A DNA stretch of 64,000 bases, from NCBI GenBank assembly GCA_963753815.1, contig CAVWDU010000004.1:310001-374000 (forward strand), given 5' to 3'. The notes beneath the pieces are model-generated. The model saw nothing but the letters and a program-made list of their open reading frames with translations. It searched no databases and was not told the origin of the DNA. Position 1 is the first letter of the stretch; every line of letters starts with the position of its first letter. Below, piece by piece: positions 52,969 to 63,113 of this stretch. Origin of the DNA: CAVWDU01 sp963753815 (GTDB taxonomy: Bacteria > Pseudomonadota > Gammaproteobacteria > Pseudomonadales > Halieaceae). The position numbers and the translations under genes were made by a program.

Positions 52969-54102
52969 TCAGTCTTCGACGATATTCAGCGTTGCACCGG
53001 GCCGCAGGGCTTGCAGGCCCTCCGTCAGCACGCGCTGGCCCTCGATCAGTCCGTCGGTCACCGCCCATTCTGCGCCGTCGCGGAGTCCCACCTGGATATT
53101 TGTCCGGGTAACCGTGTCCTGGTCATCCAGGGTGTAGACGTAGCGGCCCTGCTGGTCTTGCATTACCGCTTTCTGTGGAATCATGATACGGGTCACCTCT
53201 CTTGCCGTGCGCCCCACCAGCATGACGTTCTGTCCGGGCAGCAGCAGCCCTTCGGGATTGGGCATCAGCGTTCTCCCTTTGATCATGCCACTCGAATCCG
53301 CCGAGGCATGGGCCCAGTTCTCGAACTTGCCCTTGTGGGGATACTCCCGGCCACCGGACAGCTCGACGCCGATCTCGAGCTCCGGTACGTCGATACCGCG
53401 CTCCTCCAGTTCGGACCGCAGCAGTACGAAATTGTTGTACACATGTAGGGCGACTTTAGCGGTGACGTAGATGGGGTCGAGTTGCACCAGCTCGAACAGT
53501 GGGCCGGCAATCGGGGTGACGTAATCACCGACCGCATACCGCGGTTTGCTGATGCGGCCGTCAAAGGGTGCGTAAATCTTCGTGTGGGCAAGATTGAGTT
53601 CGGCACGCTCCAGCCCGGCTTCGGCCTTGGCGAGCGCTGCCTTGGCCATGTCGACGTTGGCCCTGGCCTGGTCGAAGTCCAGCTCCGAGATGTAGCCATC
53701 GGGGCGCAACTTCTGGGCTCGCTGCCAGTTGGATGCGACCTGATCGAGGTTGGCCTGGGCCGACATCAGTTCCGCCCGGGCGCCGTCGACAGCCGCGTTG
53801 AATTTTGCCGGGTCCAGTTCCACCAGCAGATCGCCCTTTTTCACCAGTTGTCCGGCGGTGAAGCGGTTGGCAAGGAGGTTGGCCGCCACGTCGGACTTGA
53901 TCTGCGCCGACTGCACGGCCTCGACCAGGGCCGGTTGGGTGAAGCGCGGCTGGACCGTGCGTTCCGTCGCTATGGCGACGGCGGAGGAGGGCAGTGAGGG
54001 TGCCGCTGCCGCCGCGGGCGCTGATTCGCTGTCTTCCTTGCTGCAGCCGGCCAGTACCAGTGTTGCAACCGCGAATACCGTCGCGAGCCTCATTCTGCGC
54101 AT
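52969..54102 (-). CDS. RND efflux periplasmic adaptor (lipoprotein)
   Basis: This 377-residue membrane fusion protein of the AcrA/MexE type has a lipoprotein signal with the lipobox LAGC (lipidated C20), a lipoyl/hairpin region (about 70-180, including VKKGDLLVELDPAKF) and beta-barrel and membrane-proximal domains. It links the inner-membrane pump encoded downstream to an outer-membrane channel. The start has a strong GGAGG ribosome site. The upstream gap of about 130 bases faces a UPF0178 gene read the other way, so the pump promoter lies there. Confidence 0.93.
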   Translation of the reverse strand: MRRMRLATVFAVATLVLAGCSKEDSESAPAAAAAPSLPSSAVAIATERTVQPRFTQPALVEAVQSAQIKSDVAANLLANRFTAGQLVKKGDLLVELDPAKFNAAVDGARAELMSAQANLDQVASNWQRAQKLRPDGYISELDFDQARANVDMAKAALAKAEAGLERAELNLAHTKIYAPFDGRISKPRYAVGDYVTPIAGPLFELVQLDPIYVTAKVALHVYNNFVLLRSELEERGIDVPELEIGVELSGGREYPHKGKFENWAHASADSSGMIKGRTLMPNPEGLLLPGQNVMLVGRTAREVTRIMIPQKAVMQDQQGRYVYTLDDQDTVTRTNIQVGLRDGAEWAVTDGLIEGQRVLTEGLQALRPGATLNIVED

Positions 54103-54233
54103 ACCTGCCTCCTGGTCCCTGTCACTGCGGGCAGGCGAGTCCGCCCCGGTGATTACTTATTCGTTACTCGTGAATGATAGCATCTACTGTCGAGAGCGCC
54201 CGGGAAAAAAGCCCGAGGAGAGAAGCGAGAGCC

Positions 54234-54698
54234 GTGACAGCAATACGTACAATCTGGGTCGATGCTGACGCGTGTCCGGTGGTGATCAAGGAAATTCTTT
54301 ACCGCACCGCTGACCGCCTCGAGGTGCGGGTAGTCCTGGTGGCGAACCAGCACCTCAGCGTGCCGACATCGCGCTGGGTGAACGCGCGCCAGGTCGCCCA
54401 GGGCCTGGACGCCGCCGATCACCACATCGTCGCGCAGGTCGCCGAGGGGGACCTGGTGATAACAGCGGACATTCCCCTGGCGGCGGAAGTGCTGGAGAAG
54501 GGTGCCAGGGTGATCACACCGCGCGGCGAACGTTACACCGCCAACAACATCCGGCAGCGCCTCAACATGCGCGACTTCATGGACGCGATGCGGGGTTCCG
54601 GTGTTGTCACCGGCGGCCCGCCGCCACTCTCGCAGCGAGACCGGCAGGCTTTCGGCAACGCCCTCGATACATTGCTCACCCGTTACGGCACCGGCTGA
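54234..54698 (+). CDS. UPF0178 (YaiI/YqxD) protein
   Basis: This 154-residue protein belongs to UPF0178, a PIN-like family. The hallmark IWVDADACPVVIKEIL is at the start, followed by ITADIPLAAEVLEKGA and the conserved RGERYTANNI segment. I chose the GTG at 54234, which begins exactly at the family start, with a GAGGAG site about 14 bases upstream; the longer open frame upstream is not like the family. The predicted nuclease-like fold has not been tied to a function. It stands alone between two minus-strand units. Confidence 0.85.
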   Translation: MTAIRTIWVDADACPVVIKEILYRTADRLEVRVVLVANQHLSVPTSRWVNARQVAQGLDAADHHIVAQVAEGDLVITADIPLAAEVLEKGARVITPRGERYTANNIRQRLNMRDFMDAMRGSGVVTGGPPPLSQRDRQAFGNALDTLLTRYGTG

Positions 54699-54714
54699 CA
54701 AGGCCGTCGCGCGC

Positions 54715-56569
54715 TCAGGGCGATTCGTCGCGATACACCCGCGGCGCTTCCGCCTTGCCGAGCCAGCTTGCCGCGCTCAGCATCAGGCGCTGTCCCGGCG
54801 TCAGTGCGGCGCGTTGTGCCAGCACCTCGCGGGCGAGGGCGGGCTCGTCCGTGATCACCCCGGTAACGCCATGGGATATCCACTCCGACAGCGAGACGGC
54901 ATCGTTGACCGTCCAGACGAACACCGGTATCCCCGCGCGGCGGGAACGCCGGATGAAACCGCGGCTGGCGATACCGGCACTGACCGCCAGGAAGTCGACG
55001 TCGAGCCGGGTCAGGTCGCCCACCGCTGTCGCGGCCAGCAGGCCCACGGTCCAGTCCGGTCGCAACGCCTTGGCCTTCTGCACTGCCGGCAGCTTCAGCG
55101 ACATGAGCACCACGTCCGCCTCCATCTGCTCGGCTTCGATGATATCGATAACCCGCTGTTCGAGGTTTTCGTCATGACCGTAGTATTTCAGTTCAACCAC
55201 GAGTTTCGACCGGCCGCGAACCGTGGCGAGGACGTCGCGTAGCGTGGGTACGCGCTGGTCCGAGAACTCTGCGCCAAACCAGCTTCCGACGTCGATCTGC
55301 CGGATCTCCTCGAGGCTGCCATCCCAAACCTTCAGGGGCTCGCCGGCGAGCTTCATGAAATCACTGTCATGGATGACCACGACCTCGCCGTCGCGGCGTT
55401 TCCTGGACATCGATCTCAACCCAGTCCGCGCCGTCGGCGATTGCCCGCTCGATAGCCGCAAGCGTGTTTTCGGGTGCGGCACCTGCCGCGCCGCGGTGGG
55501 CGACGATGACTGTCCGGTCCTCCAGCGGCAGTCCGTGCAGCAGATACAGACCGGTGCCGATGGCCAGGGCTGTAATGGCCAGCGCAGAGGTCACGATGCC
55601 CGTCGTGGTCCACCCACGCTGCCCGGCGATATCCTGCGGTGAGGGTTGCGCCACTGGCGTGGCCGGCTCGGCATTCTCGAGGTAGAGCCTGGCGATGACG
55701 AAAGCCAGTGCTCCCAGCACGAGCGCCGAGGTAAGCAGGTTCAAGCCCAGCGTCAACACAACGGCAACACCGAGCAGGGGTACCAGGACGCCCAGTGTAT
55801 CCCCGACCATGTTGATCAACGCGCCGACCCCCGCGGCTAGTAGCAGAGGGGGAAGTGAAGACAACAGCAGGGCAAGCAGCAGCCAGCCGAGTAACCGACG
55901 GGCGATGTCAGGTCGATCGCCCGCCTGACCGGTCAGTGCCGAACTGGCGGCGAAGGATGACCGCGGGGCCACGTCCTCGAACAGGGTGATGGGCAGGCCC
56001 AGTGACCAGTCCAGCAGCCTGCGACCGAGAAACCAGCACAGCAACAACGCACAGCCCGCGCCCAGTATCACCGCCGCAATGAATTGCGGCGGATGCTCGG
56101 CCAGGTAGTAGTTGATGTCGTGGTCCCTCAGCAGCCACGCAGCAATGAGCCAAACGGCCAGCAGAAACGGCGCCAGGTAAACCAGCACCCGCGCTGTCAG
56201 AGCGAGTGTAAACAGCAACAGCCGCGGCGCCCGCCGCAACGCCCGGATTATAGCGTCTGCGGGACTCAGCCGTTGGCCCTGCTCCGCCGCCGCCGCGATG
56301 AACAGCAGGGCACCCAGTTCCAGCGACACGATGGCCAGGAGCAACGCGGCCAGGAAAACGCCCCCCAGCAAACCGCCCGGTGTGAGCAGAAGTGCGGCGA
56401 TATCCTGGTCCGCCGCGGCACTGCGGCCGGACAGCGCCAGCAGGGAGCGCAAAGTGAAGCTGAACAGCGGCGTCAGCAATGCCACCCCGGCCAGCGAGAA
56501 AAACACATGCACCACCAGTACCGGGCGCCAGTTCTCACGCAGGACGAGCAGCAGTTTGAATCCTGGCAT
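54715..56569 (-). pseudogene. Membrane glycerophosphodiester phosphodiesterase, frameshifted
   Basis: Two overlapping minus-strand frames form one gene. The first (from 56569) encodes about 340 residues with several membrane helices, as in GDPD proteins with an N-terminal membrane domain, and then the start of the catalytic domain (IVAHRGAAGAAPENTLAAIE and VEIDVQET). At about 55391-55399 the frame shifts, and the second frame continues with RDGEVVVIHDS through the rest of the GDPD barrel to DITDEP-like GVITDEPA. Removing one base (extra C in ACGCCGCGAC on the minus strand) joins them as DVQETRDGEVVVIHD. The enzyme would hydrolyse glycerophosphodiesters to glycerol 3-phosphate. Real mutation and assembly error are both possible. 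Confidence 0.8.
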
Positions 56570-56708
56570 GGGAACGCTTCCATCAATTTGTTGACGGTTT
56601 ACGATAGCACAGGCCGCAAGCCGCGGGCGGGCTACCTCCTTGGTCTAGTTGCCAGTCGTGGGGGCAGGCGCTAATCTCCGGCTAAGGGTCGATGGCGAGG
56701 ATAGGCAG

Positions 56709-58574
56709 ATGAGTGACACGGCGCTCTGGGAGCAGGCGGCTAAGGACATTTTCTGGTACCAGCCACCCACCCGGGTACTCGATGATACCGACCCGCCGTT
56801 CTACCGGTGGTACCCGGACGGTGTCACCAACGCCTGCTACAACGCGCTGGATCACCAGGTCGAACAGGGCCGCGGCGAACAGCTGGCGCTGATCTACGAC
56901 AGCCCGGTAACCGACAGCCAGCGGCGTTACACTTTCAGTGAGTTACTCGATGAAGTCTCGCGCTTTGCCGGGCTGTTGGTGTCCCAGGGCGTGGAAAAGG
57001 GTGACAGGGTGATTGTTTACATGCCCATGGTACCCGAGGCGCTGATCGCCATGCTCGCCTGTGCCCGGATCGGTGCGGTTCATTCGGTGGTCTTCGGCGG
57101 CTTTGCCAGCAACGAATTGGCGGTTCGCATCGATGACGCTCGTCCCAAAGTCGTCGTGAGCGCCTCCTGCGGCATCGAGCCGAATCGCGTCGTCGCCTAC
57201 AAACCGCTCCTCGACCGGGCGATAGAACTCTCCACCCATAAACCCCTGGCCTGCATTCTCCTGCAGCGCCCGCAGCTGCTGGCGGAACTCGTGCCGGGGC
57301 GCGACCTTGACTGGGCGCAGGGCATGGCATCGGCCACCGGCGTCGATTGTGTTCCCGTTGCGGCGAATGATCCGCTGTATATTCTCTATACCTCGGGCAC
57401 GACAGGACAGCCCAAGGGTGTCGTTCGCGACACCGGTGGTTACATCGTCGCGTTGAAATGGAGCATGGCCAATGTCTATGACGTGGCGCCGGGCGAGGTC
57501 TACTGGGCGGCCTCGGACGTGGGTTGGGTCGTGGGCCACTCCTATATCGTCTACGGGCCGCTGTGCAATGGCAACACCACGGTCATCTACGAAGGCAAAC
57601 CGGTGGGTACGCCGGACCCCGGTGCGTTCTGGCGGGTCATCAGCGAGCACAATGTGAGCGTGATGTTTACCGCCCCGACGGCGTTTCGCGCGATCAAGAA
57701 AGAGGACCCCGAGGGAGCGCAGCTTGCGCGCTATGACCTGTCGGGGTTGAATTCCCTGTTTCTCGCCGGCGAGCGCTGTGATCCCCACACGCTGGAGTGG
57801 GCGCAGGAGAAGCTCGGTGTACCGGTCATCGATCACTGGTGGCAGACGGAGAGCGGCTGGCCGATTTGCGCCAACTGCCTGGGTATCGAGCAGTTGCCTA
57901 TCGTTCCGGGTTCGCCGGCACGGCCGGTGCCCGGCTACGATGTCCGTGTGCTCGACGCCGTGGGGAACCCGGTTGCCGCGGGCGACATCGGTGCGCTGGT
58001 CATCAAACTGCCGCTGCCGCCAGGAAATTTCATCACCCTGTGGAAGGCGCGACAGCGGTTCATCGATGCTTATTTCACCACCTACCCGGGCTACTACGAA
58101 ACGGGGGATGCCGGTTACATCGATGACAACGGCTATGTGTATGTCATGGCGCGCACCGACGACGTGATCAACGTTGCCGGGCATCGCCTGTCCACCGGGG
58201 CCATGGAGGAGGTGCTGGCTGATCACGACGATGTCGCGGAATGCGCCGTTATCGGGGTCGCCGACCCGATGAAAGGACAACTGCCACTGGGCTTCCTGGT
58301 GCTCAATGACGGGGTCACCCGGGAGCCTGGAGAGATCGTTGCAGAGGTGGTCGCCCTGGTCCGTGAGCGCATCGGGCCGGTGGCCGCATTCAAGTCCTGC
58401 AGTGTGGTCGACCGCCTGCCGAAGACGCGATCGGGCAAGATTCTGCGCGCCACCATGCGCAGCATCGCCGACGGGCAGCCGTGGAAGATGCCCGCCACGA
58501 TTGACGATCCGGCTATCCTCGATGAGATCGGGGACGCCCTGGCAGAATTGGGCTACGGCGGCAGGGCGGACTGA
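56709..58574 (+). CDS. prpE: Propionyl-CoA synthetase
   Basis: This 621-residue ANL enzyme activates propionate (or acetate) to its CoA ester. The P-loop ILYTSGTTGQPKG lies near residue 225, followed by TGDAGYIDDNGYVYVMARTDD and the catalytic-lysine segment PKTRSGKILR near the C-terminus. The YVYVMARTDDVINVAGHRL and PWKMPATIDDP parts are more like PrpE than Acs. The ATG at 56709 has a GAGG ribosome site; an ATG-like start 20 codons upstream is less likely. It is not next to prpBCD, so the methylcitrate genes must be elsewhere. It is divergent from the glycerophosphodiesterase gene. Confidence 0.9.
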   Translation: MSDTALWEQAAKDIFWYQPPTRVLDDTDPPFYRWYPDGVTNACYNALDHQVEQGRGEQLALIYDSPVTDSQRRYTFSELLDEVSRFAGLLVSQGVEKGDRVIVYMPMVPEALIAMLACARIGAVHSVVFGGFASNELAVRIDDARPKVVVSASCGIEPNRVVAYKPLLDRAIELSTHKPLACILLQRPQLLAELVPGRDLDWAQGMASATGVDCVPVAANDPLYILYTSGTTGQPKGVVRDTGGYIVALKWSMANVYDVAPGEVYWAASDVGWVVGHSYIVYGPLCNGNTTVIYEGKPVGTPDPGAFWRVISEHNVSVMFTAPTAFRAIKKEDPEGAQLARYDLSGLNSLFLAGERCDPHTLEWAQEKLGVPVIDHWWQTESGWPICANCLGIEQLPIVPGSPARPVPGYDVRVLDAVGNPVAAGDIGALVIKLPLPPGNFITLWKARQRFIDAYFTTYPGYYETGDAGYIDDNGYVYVMARTDDVINVAGHRLSTGAMEEVLADHDDVAECAVIGVADPMKGQLPLGFLVLNDGVTREPGEIVAEVVALVRERIGPVAAFKSCSVVDRLPKTRSGKILRATMRSIADGQPWKMPATIDDPAILDEIGDALAELGYGGRAD

Positions 58575-58765
58575 CAACGGATTGCCATTGTTCATAGTGC
58601 CTACGCGGTTCAGGGACTTGTTTTGTGCTCGGGTAGCCCCTTGTCAGTATGCAAGCCATTCCGCACCTCCATGACCTTGTCGGGCCCCTGCCGGCCGACG
58701 TGAGAGAGGCTGTCCATACGGGCTCCACGGTCCGGAAAGTCGAGGCCGGCCCGCGCTGCAACGGC

Positions 58766-60139
58766 TCATGACAACAGTGCGGTAGCAAAAAGCAGCAAGA
58801 GGGTGACTGCGACCGGGATGACGACAGTAATCATCGCCACGTCCCGATAGGCCTCCCGGTGGGTCAGGCCGGTAATTGTCAGCATCGCCACCACAGCGCC
58901 GCAATGGGGCAGGGAATCAAAACCGCCGCTCGCTATCGTCGCCAGCCGGTGAAGTTTTTCGGCGTCCAGTCCCATCTCAAGGTAAGCCGGTGCCATCGTC
59001 TGCATGAAAATCTGCAGCCCCCCGGACGCCGACCCGGTAATCGCGGAGATGATACTGACCGAGGTAAACATGGACATCAGCGGCGGCAGTCCCGACCCCA
59101 GCATCAGGCTGGTGAAATCGGTGAATCCCTGGGTGTGGGTCACCACACCACCAAAGCCGATGACAGCCGCCGTGTTGATGAGCGGCATGATCGCATCCTG
59201 CGTGCCGTCACCCATGACTTTCAGCGCGTTGGCACGGACGGCGGGGAACACGATGACCGCCACCAGGGAGCCGAAGAAGAGGGCGATGCTGGGCCACACG
59301 ATCGGGTTGGCCGTGGCGAATGCCACAACATCTGCCAACGATCCGGGATCGCCCGTCGCTGTGGTAGCGAAGGCCGGAGCGATTAGCCTGGGTAAGAGGA
59401 TTGTGAGCAGAACCAGTGCCAGCGGCAGGCAGGATAGCGCCGCCCCGGGGTAGTCGCTTTCGTCGACCGTGGAGGGGCGGTCATTGGGCCCGGGCCTGAA
59501 ATGTTCGCCGGCGGCCATTGCCCGCGCGCGCTGGCGCTCCAGGTACCACATTCCACCGCCGAACATCAGCAGGCCACCCACCAGTCCCAGCCAGAAGCCG
59601 GCGAACAGGTCCGTGCCCAGGGCGACAGACGAAATTACGTTGTGGATCGACGGCGTGCCGGGCAGGGCGGTCAGTGTGAAAGTGCCGGAGCCCAGCGCCA
59701 GGGCGGCGCAGAACAGGCGCTTGGGTATGTCCGCCTGCTCGAGCAGTTTCAGCCCGAGCGGGTACATGGCGAATATCACCACGAACACCACCACCCCGCC
59801 GTAGGTCAACAGCGCACAGGCGAGGGTGGTGATCCACAGCGCGCGGTGGGCACCAAGCTTCCGCACCAGTGCCAGGGCGATACTGGACGCCGCGTGGCTG
59901 TCGCCCATGATGCGTCCGAATACGGCGCCGGCGACGAACAGCAGGAAGAACTTGCCGGCAAAAGTGAACGCACCGAGCGAGCCGAAGGCATAAAAATCCG
60001 TCAGGCCCTCGGCCACGGGCAGCCCGTTGGTGAGGATGATGAGCAGCGAGCACAGCAACGAGGCGAAGATGATGTTGATCCCTCGCAGCGCCAGCCAGAT
60101 GAGCAGCGCGACACTGCCGAGTAATCCGAGATAGGTCAT
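58766..60139 (-). CDS. GntP-family permease
   Basis: This 457-residue polytopic membrane protein matches the GntP gluconate:H+ symporter family. About twelve helices are visible, with the conserved FGRIMGDSHAASSIAL near residue 75, an SGTFTLTALPGTPSIHN segment, and the GSASGGLQIFMQT and SGGFDSLPHCGAVV motifs near the C-terminus. It lies 166 bases after a 2-hydroxyacid dehydrogenase gene on the same strand. It may bring in the hydroxy acid (gluconate, glycerate or similar) used by that enzyme. The substrate is not certain. Confidence 0.88.
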   Translation of the reverse strand: MTYLGLLGSVALLIWLALRGINIIFASLLCSLLIILTNGLPVAEGLTDFYAFGSLGAFTFAGKFFLLFVAGAVFGRIMGDSHAASSIALALVRKLGAHRALWITTLACALLTYGGVVVFVVIFAMYPLGLKLLEQADIPKRLFCAALALGSGTFTLTALPGTPSIHNVISSVALGTDLFAGFWLGLVGGLLMFGGGMWYLERQRARAMAAGEHFRPGPNDRPSTVDESDYPGAALSCLPLALVLLTILLPRLIAPAFATTATGDPGSLADVVAFATANPIVWPSIALFFGSLVAVIVFPAVRANALKVMGDGTQDAIMPLINTAAVIGFGGVVTHTQGFTDFTSLMLGSGLPPLMSMFTSVSIISAITGSASGGLQIFMQTMAPAYLEMGLDAEKLHRLATIASGGFDSLPHCGAVVAMLTITGLTHREAYRDVAMITVVIPVAVTLLLLFATALLS

Positions 60140-60305
60140 CCCTTTGCTTCCCTGATCGAGTGCGTAAGCACGGTTAATACGCTACGAGATGTTTCAGTTG
60201 CCGGCGCAGTGCGCCCTGGGAGAAGGCAGTGTTGTGGTGCAGTCCTCCCGGACACTGCGCTGCAGCGCAGCCAATTCCGGGTGCGCTCATGCGACTGCCG
60301 CTGGA

Positions 60306-61241
60306 TTATGTGACAGCGTCAATCGGCTGTCCATCGGCCAGAAATGCCTGGATGTTGTCCAGTGTGCGCAGCGCCATGTCCGTCCTGCACGTTACCGTGG
60401 CGCTGCCGATGTGGGGGAGCAGGGTGACGTTGTCGAATGCGAGCAAGCGGGGTGTCACCTCGGGTTCGAACTCGAACACATCGAGCCCCGCACCGCCCAG
60501 GTGGCCGCTCTCCAATGCCTCCACCAAGGCCGCTTCGTGGATCAGGGGGCCGCGCCCGGTGTTGATCACGACCGCTCCCGGCTTGACCCTGGCGAGCGCC
60601 CGCGCATCAAGCAGGTGCCGGGTCGTCGGTGTCAGCGCGCAATTCAGTGAAATAATGTCAGCGCTTTCGAGTAGATCATCGAGGTCAGCCATGTAGCGTG
60701 TGCCGAGCTCCTGCTCGGCAGCCGTCTTCCGGTTGGGCCCGTGGTAAAGCACGGTCATGCCGAAGCCCATGGCGCGCCGTGCGACCGCCTGCCCTATGGC
60801 ACCGAAGCCGATGATGCCGAGGGTGGCGCCGTGGACGCGGCACCCGAGGATCGACTGCGCCCGCTGCCATTGGCCCGCCCTCAGTGCCTGCTCGGTGACG
60901 TTAAGGCGACGGCAGGTTGCCAGCATCAGGGCGAGTGTCAGGTCGGCGGTGTCCTCTGTCACCACGGGGGTATTGCTGACCATGATGCCGCGCCGCGCCG
61001 CGGCCTCGAGATCGATGTTGTCGGTGCCCACCGCGATGTTTGCAATGAGCTTGAGCGATGGCGGAAAGCGGTCGATCAGGTCGGCTGGGACCGGGTCGAC
61101 GCCGGGCGAGATATACACACTGGCACCCTCGAATACACCCTCTGCCTGGTCGGTGGCGACGCGCAGCTCCCCCAGCTGGGCCAGGCCGGCCATAAAAGCG
61201 TCCGGAAGCTGTCGGCTGACGACGAGTACGGGTTGGTGCAT
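60306..61241 (-). CDS. D-isomer 2-hydroxyacid dehydrogenase
   Basis: This 311-residue NAD(P)-dependent enzyme has the NAD-binding motif LGIIGFGAIGQAVAR near residue 145. The catalytic arginine is in NTGRGPLI, the glutamate in LDVFEFEP and the histidine in LLPHIGSAT. It resembles glyoxylate/hydroxypyruvate or 2-ketogluconate reductases (GhrB type). I chose the ATG at 61241, which has a GTGGAG ribosome site. It is upstream of the GntP-family permease, supporting a hydroxy or sugar-acid pathway. Exact substrate and direction are unknown. Confidence 0.88.
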   Translation of the reverse strand: MHQPVLVVSRQLPDAFMAGLAQLGELRVATDQAEGVFEGASVYISPGVDPVPADLIDRFPPSLKLIANIAVGTDNIDLEAAARRGIMVSNTPVVTEDTADLTLALMLATCRRLNVTEQALRAGQWQRAQSILGCRVHGATLGIIGFGAIGQAVARRAMGFGMTVLYHGPNRKTAAEQELGTRYMADLDDLLESADIISLNCALTPTTRHLLDARALARVKPGAVVINTGRGPLIHEAALVEALESGHLGGAGLDVFEFEPEVTPRLLAFDNVTLLPHIGSATVTCRTDMALRTLDNIQAFLADGQPIDAVT

Positions 61242-61649
61242 GGGTGGTCGCTCCACAACGGGTTGCCGGGGAGATGCAGCCTCGGCGGCCGGGTTGGGCC
61301 GCCCTTGCGGCGAGATCTCGTGATGGGCATGTTAGCTCAGATTGCGCCCGCTGAATGTCCGTCAGGTTGCATTGGGACGCTCGAGTATGGAGGTAGTATA
61401 GGCGCTGTCAGGACCTGTCGCTGTCAGCCTCGTTAGTGGTACTATCGGCGCCCGGCCCGTTGCCAGGCTGTTCAGCAACTGCCGTCGCACAAGTTCTGGC
61501 CGTGCGGGCAAGCGCGGAAACGACGTGGGTGCCGCGTACCCGGCCAGGCATGAGTGCTTCCAGCCACCCATTGGAGCGGAGCGCTCGCCAGAGGCAGAGG
61601 GGCGTCTTTGTGCGGCGCCGGCCAACCGATTCAGGAGGACCAGACAGCG
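61242..61649. other. Intergenic region, no gene recognised
   Basis: This 408-base gap between the leftward 2-hydroxyacid dehydrogenase gene and the rightward aldehyde dehydrogenase gene holds no supported coding frame, tRNA or repeat array. It must carry both promoters. An AGGAGG ribosome site at 61633-61638 leads the aldehyde dehydrogenase ATG. A tRNA-like fragment (GTTAGCTCAG) is not a tRNA. Confidence 0.5.
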
Positions 61650-63092
61650 ATGACAGCGATCCAGGAAAAACTCGATAATCCGACAGCAATGCAGTTGATG
61701 GCGACTTTCGAGAAGCAGCGCGCTGCTTACCTCGCCAATCCCTACCCGGATTACAAGCAGCGCAAGGATGACCTGCAGAAGTTGAAACAGCTGCTGATGG
61801 ACAACCACGAGGCGATTATCGCTGCTATCAGCGAGGACTACGGTAACCGCTCCCGTCACGAGACCCTGTTCGCCGAGGTCATCTCGGTAGCCGACGGCAT
61901 CAACGACACGATCAAGCACCTCAAGAAATGGATGAAGGTGCAGAAGCGTCACGTGGACCAGGGTATGTTCCCCGGAGGCAAGGCGCGGGTGATACCCCAG
62001 CCATTGGGTGTTGCTGGCCTGATCATCCCGTGGAATTTCCCGATCAACCTCAGCTTCTCCCAGCTCGCTGCGGCTTTCGCCGCCGGTAACCGGGCGATGG
62101 TGAAGATGTCCGAGAACTCCGTTGCGTTGACCCGATTGCTGATGGAGCTCTCCGGTCGTTACTTCCCGCAGGAGAAACTCGAGTTCTTCGAGGAAACCGG
62201 GGGCGTCGGGATCGAGTTCTCACAGATTCCGTTTGACCTGCTGGTCTTCACCGGGTCTGGCCAGACCGGGCGTTCGGTAATGGCCTCGGCGGCCAAAAAC
62301 CTGACGCCGGTGATTCTCGAACTCGGTGGCAAGGCGCCGGCGGTGATCGATCCCGCCTACGACCTTGAGAAAGCGGTGGGCCGGATCATGTTCGTCAAGC
62401 AGTTCAATGCCGGGCAGATCTGCACCAACGTCGACTACGTTTTCGTGCATGAGTCCCAGCGCGAAGCCTTCATCGACCATGCGAAAGCCTACGTCGCCGA
62501 ACACTGCCCGGACATCGAGAGCGAGGACTACACGTCAGTCATTGACGATCGCTCATTCCAGCGACTGGAGGCCACGCTGCAGGACGCCATCGACAAGGGA
62601 GCGACGATTGTCAATCTCAGTCCGAACCAGGGCCCCAACCCGGCCTCCCGCAAGTTTCCGCTGCACCTGGTGCTGGATACCAAAGCCGACATGATCATCC
62701 GCAACCGCGAGACATTCGGCCCGCTGCTGATGGTTCTGACCTACAAGGACGCGGAAGAGGTGGTCGACTACGTCAACGCCCACGACCGGCCGCTCGCGCT
62801 GTATCCCTTCACCGACGACAAAAAGCTCTCGGACATGTACATCGAGCGCGTAATGTCCGGCGGTGTCACGGTGAACGACGCCCTGTTCCACGTGGCGCAG
62901 CACGATATCCCGTTCGGCGGAGTGGGCCCCAGCGGAATGGGTCACTACCACGGCTACGAGGGCTTCACCAGTTTCTCCAAGCTGCGACCGGTCTATTACC
63001 AGCCTGGCTTCAGCGCAATGAAGTACCTGCGGCCACCCTACGGCGATTTTGTCAACAAGGCCTATAACTTCATGCTGAAGATGAAGGGCTGA
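61650..63092 (+). CDS. Coniferyl-aldehyde-type dehydrogenase
   Basis: This 480-residue NAD(P)-dependent aldehyde dehydrogenase has catalytic cysteine C258 (FNAGQICTNVDYV) and the general base E224 (LELGGKAP). The GLIIPWNFPINLS segment binds cofactor. Sequence and length fit the coniferyl aldehyde dehydrogenase/CalB-like branch, which oxidises aromatic or other aldehydes to acids. I chose the ATG at 61650, preceded by an AGGAGG site 11 bases away. No coniferyl alcohol or aromatic-ring genes are next to it, so the actual aldehyde is not fixed. It faces the aconitase gene across a 30-base gap. Confidence 0.87.
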   Translation: MTAIQEKLDNPTAMQLMATFEKQRAAYLANPYPDYKQRKDDLQKLKQLLMDNHEAIIAAISEDYGNRSRHETLFAEVISVADGINDTIKHLKKWMKVQKRHVDQGMFPGGKARVIPQPLGVAGLIIPWNFPINLSFSQLAAAFAAGNRAMVKMSENSVALTRLLMELSGRYFPQEKLEFFEETGGVGIEFSQIPFDLLVFTGSGQTGRSVMASAAKNLTPVILELGGKAPAVIDPAYDLEKAVGRIMFVKQFNAGQICTNVDYVFVHESQREAFIDHAKAYVAEHCPDIESEDYTSVIDDRSFQRLEATLQDAIDKGATIVNLSPNQGPNPASRKFPLHLVLDTKADMIIRNRETFGPLLMVLTYKDAEEVVDYVNAHDRPLALYPFTDDKKLSDMYIERVMSGGVTVNDALFHVAQHDIPFGGVGPSGMGHYHGYEGFTSFSKLRPVYYQPGFSAMKYLRPPYGDFVNKAYNFMLKMKG

Positions 63093-63113
63093 GACGCGCT
63101 GTCTGACGCAGGG

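Noticed and set aside
56943..58595. 550-codon open frame opposite prpE
   Set aside because: It is antisense to a conserved propionyl-CoA synthetase and has no family hallmark.
61331..61352. tRNA-like GTTAGCTCAG segment
   Set aside because: No B-box, acceptor stem or anticodon loop could be folded around it.
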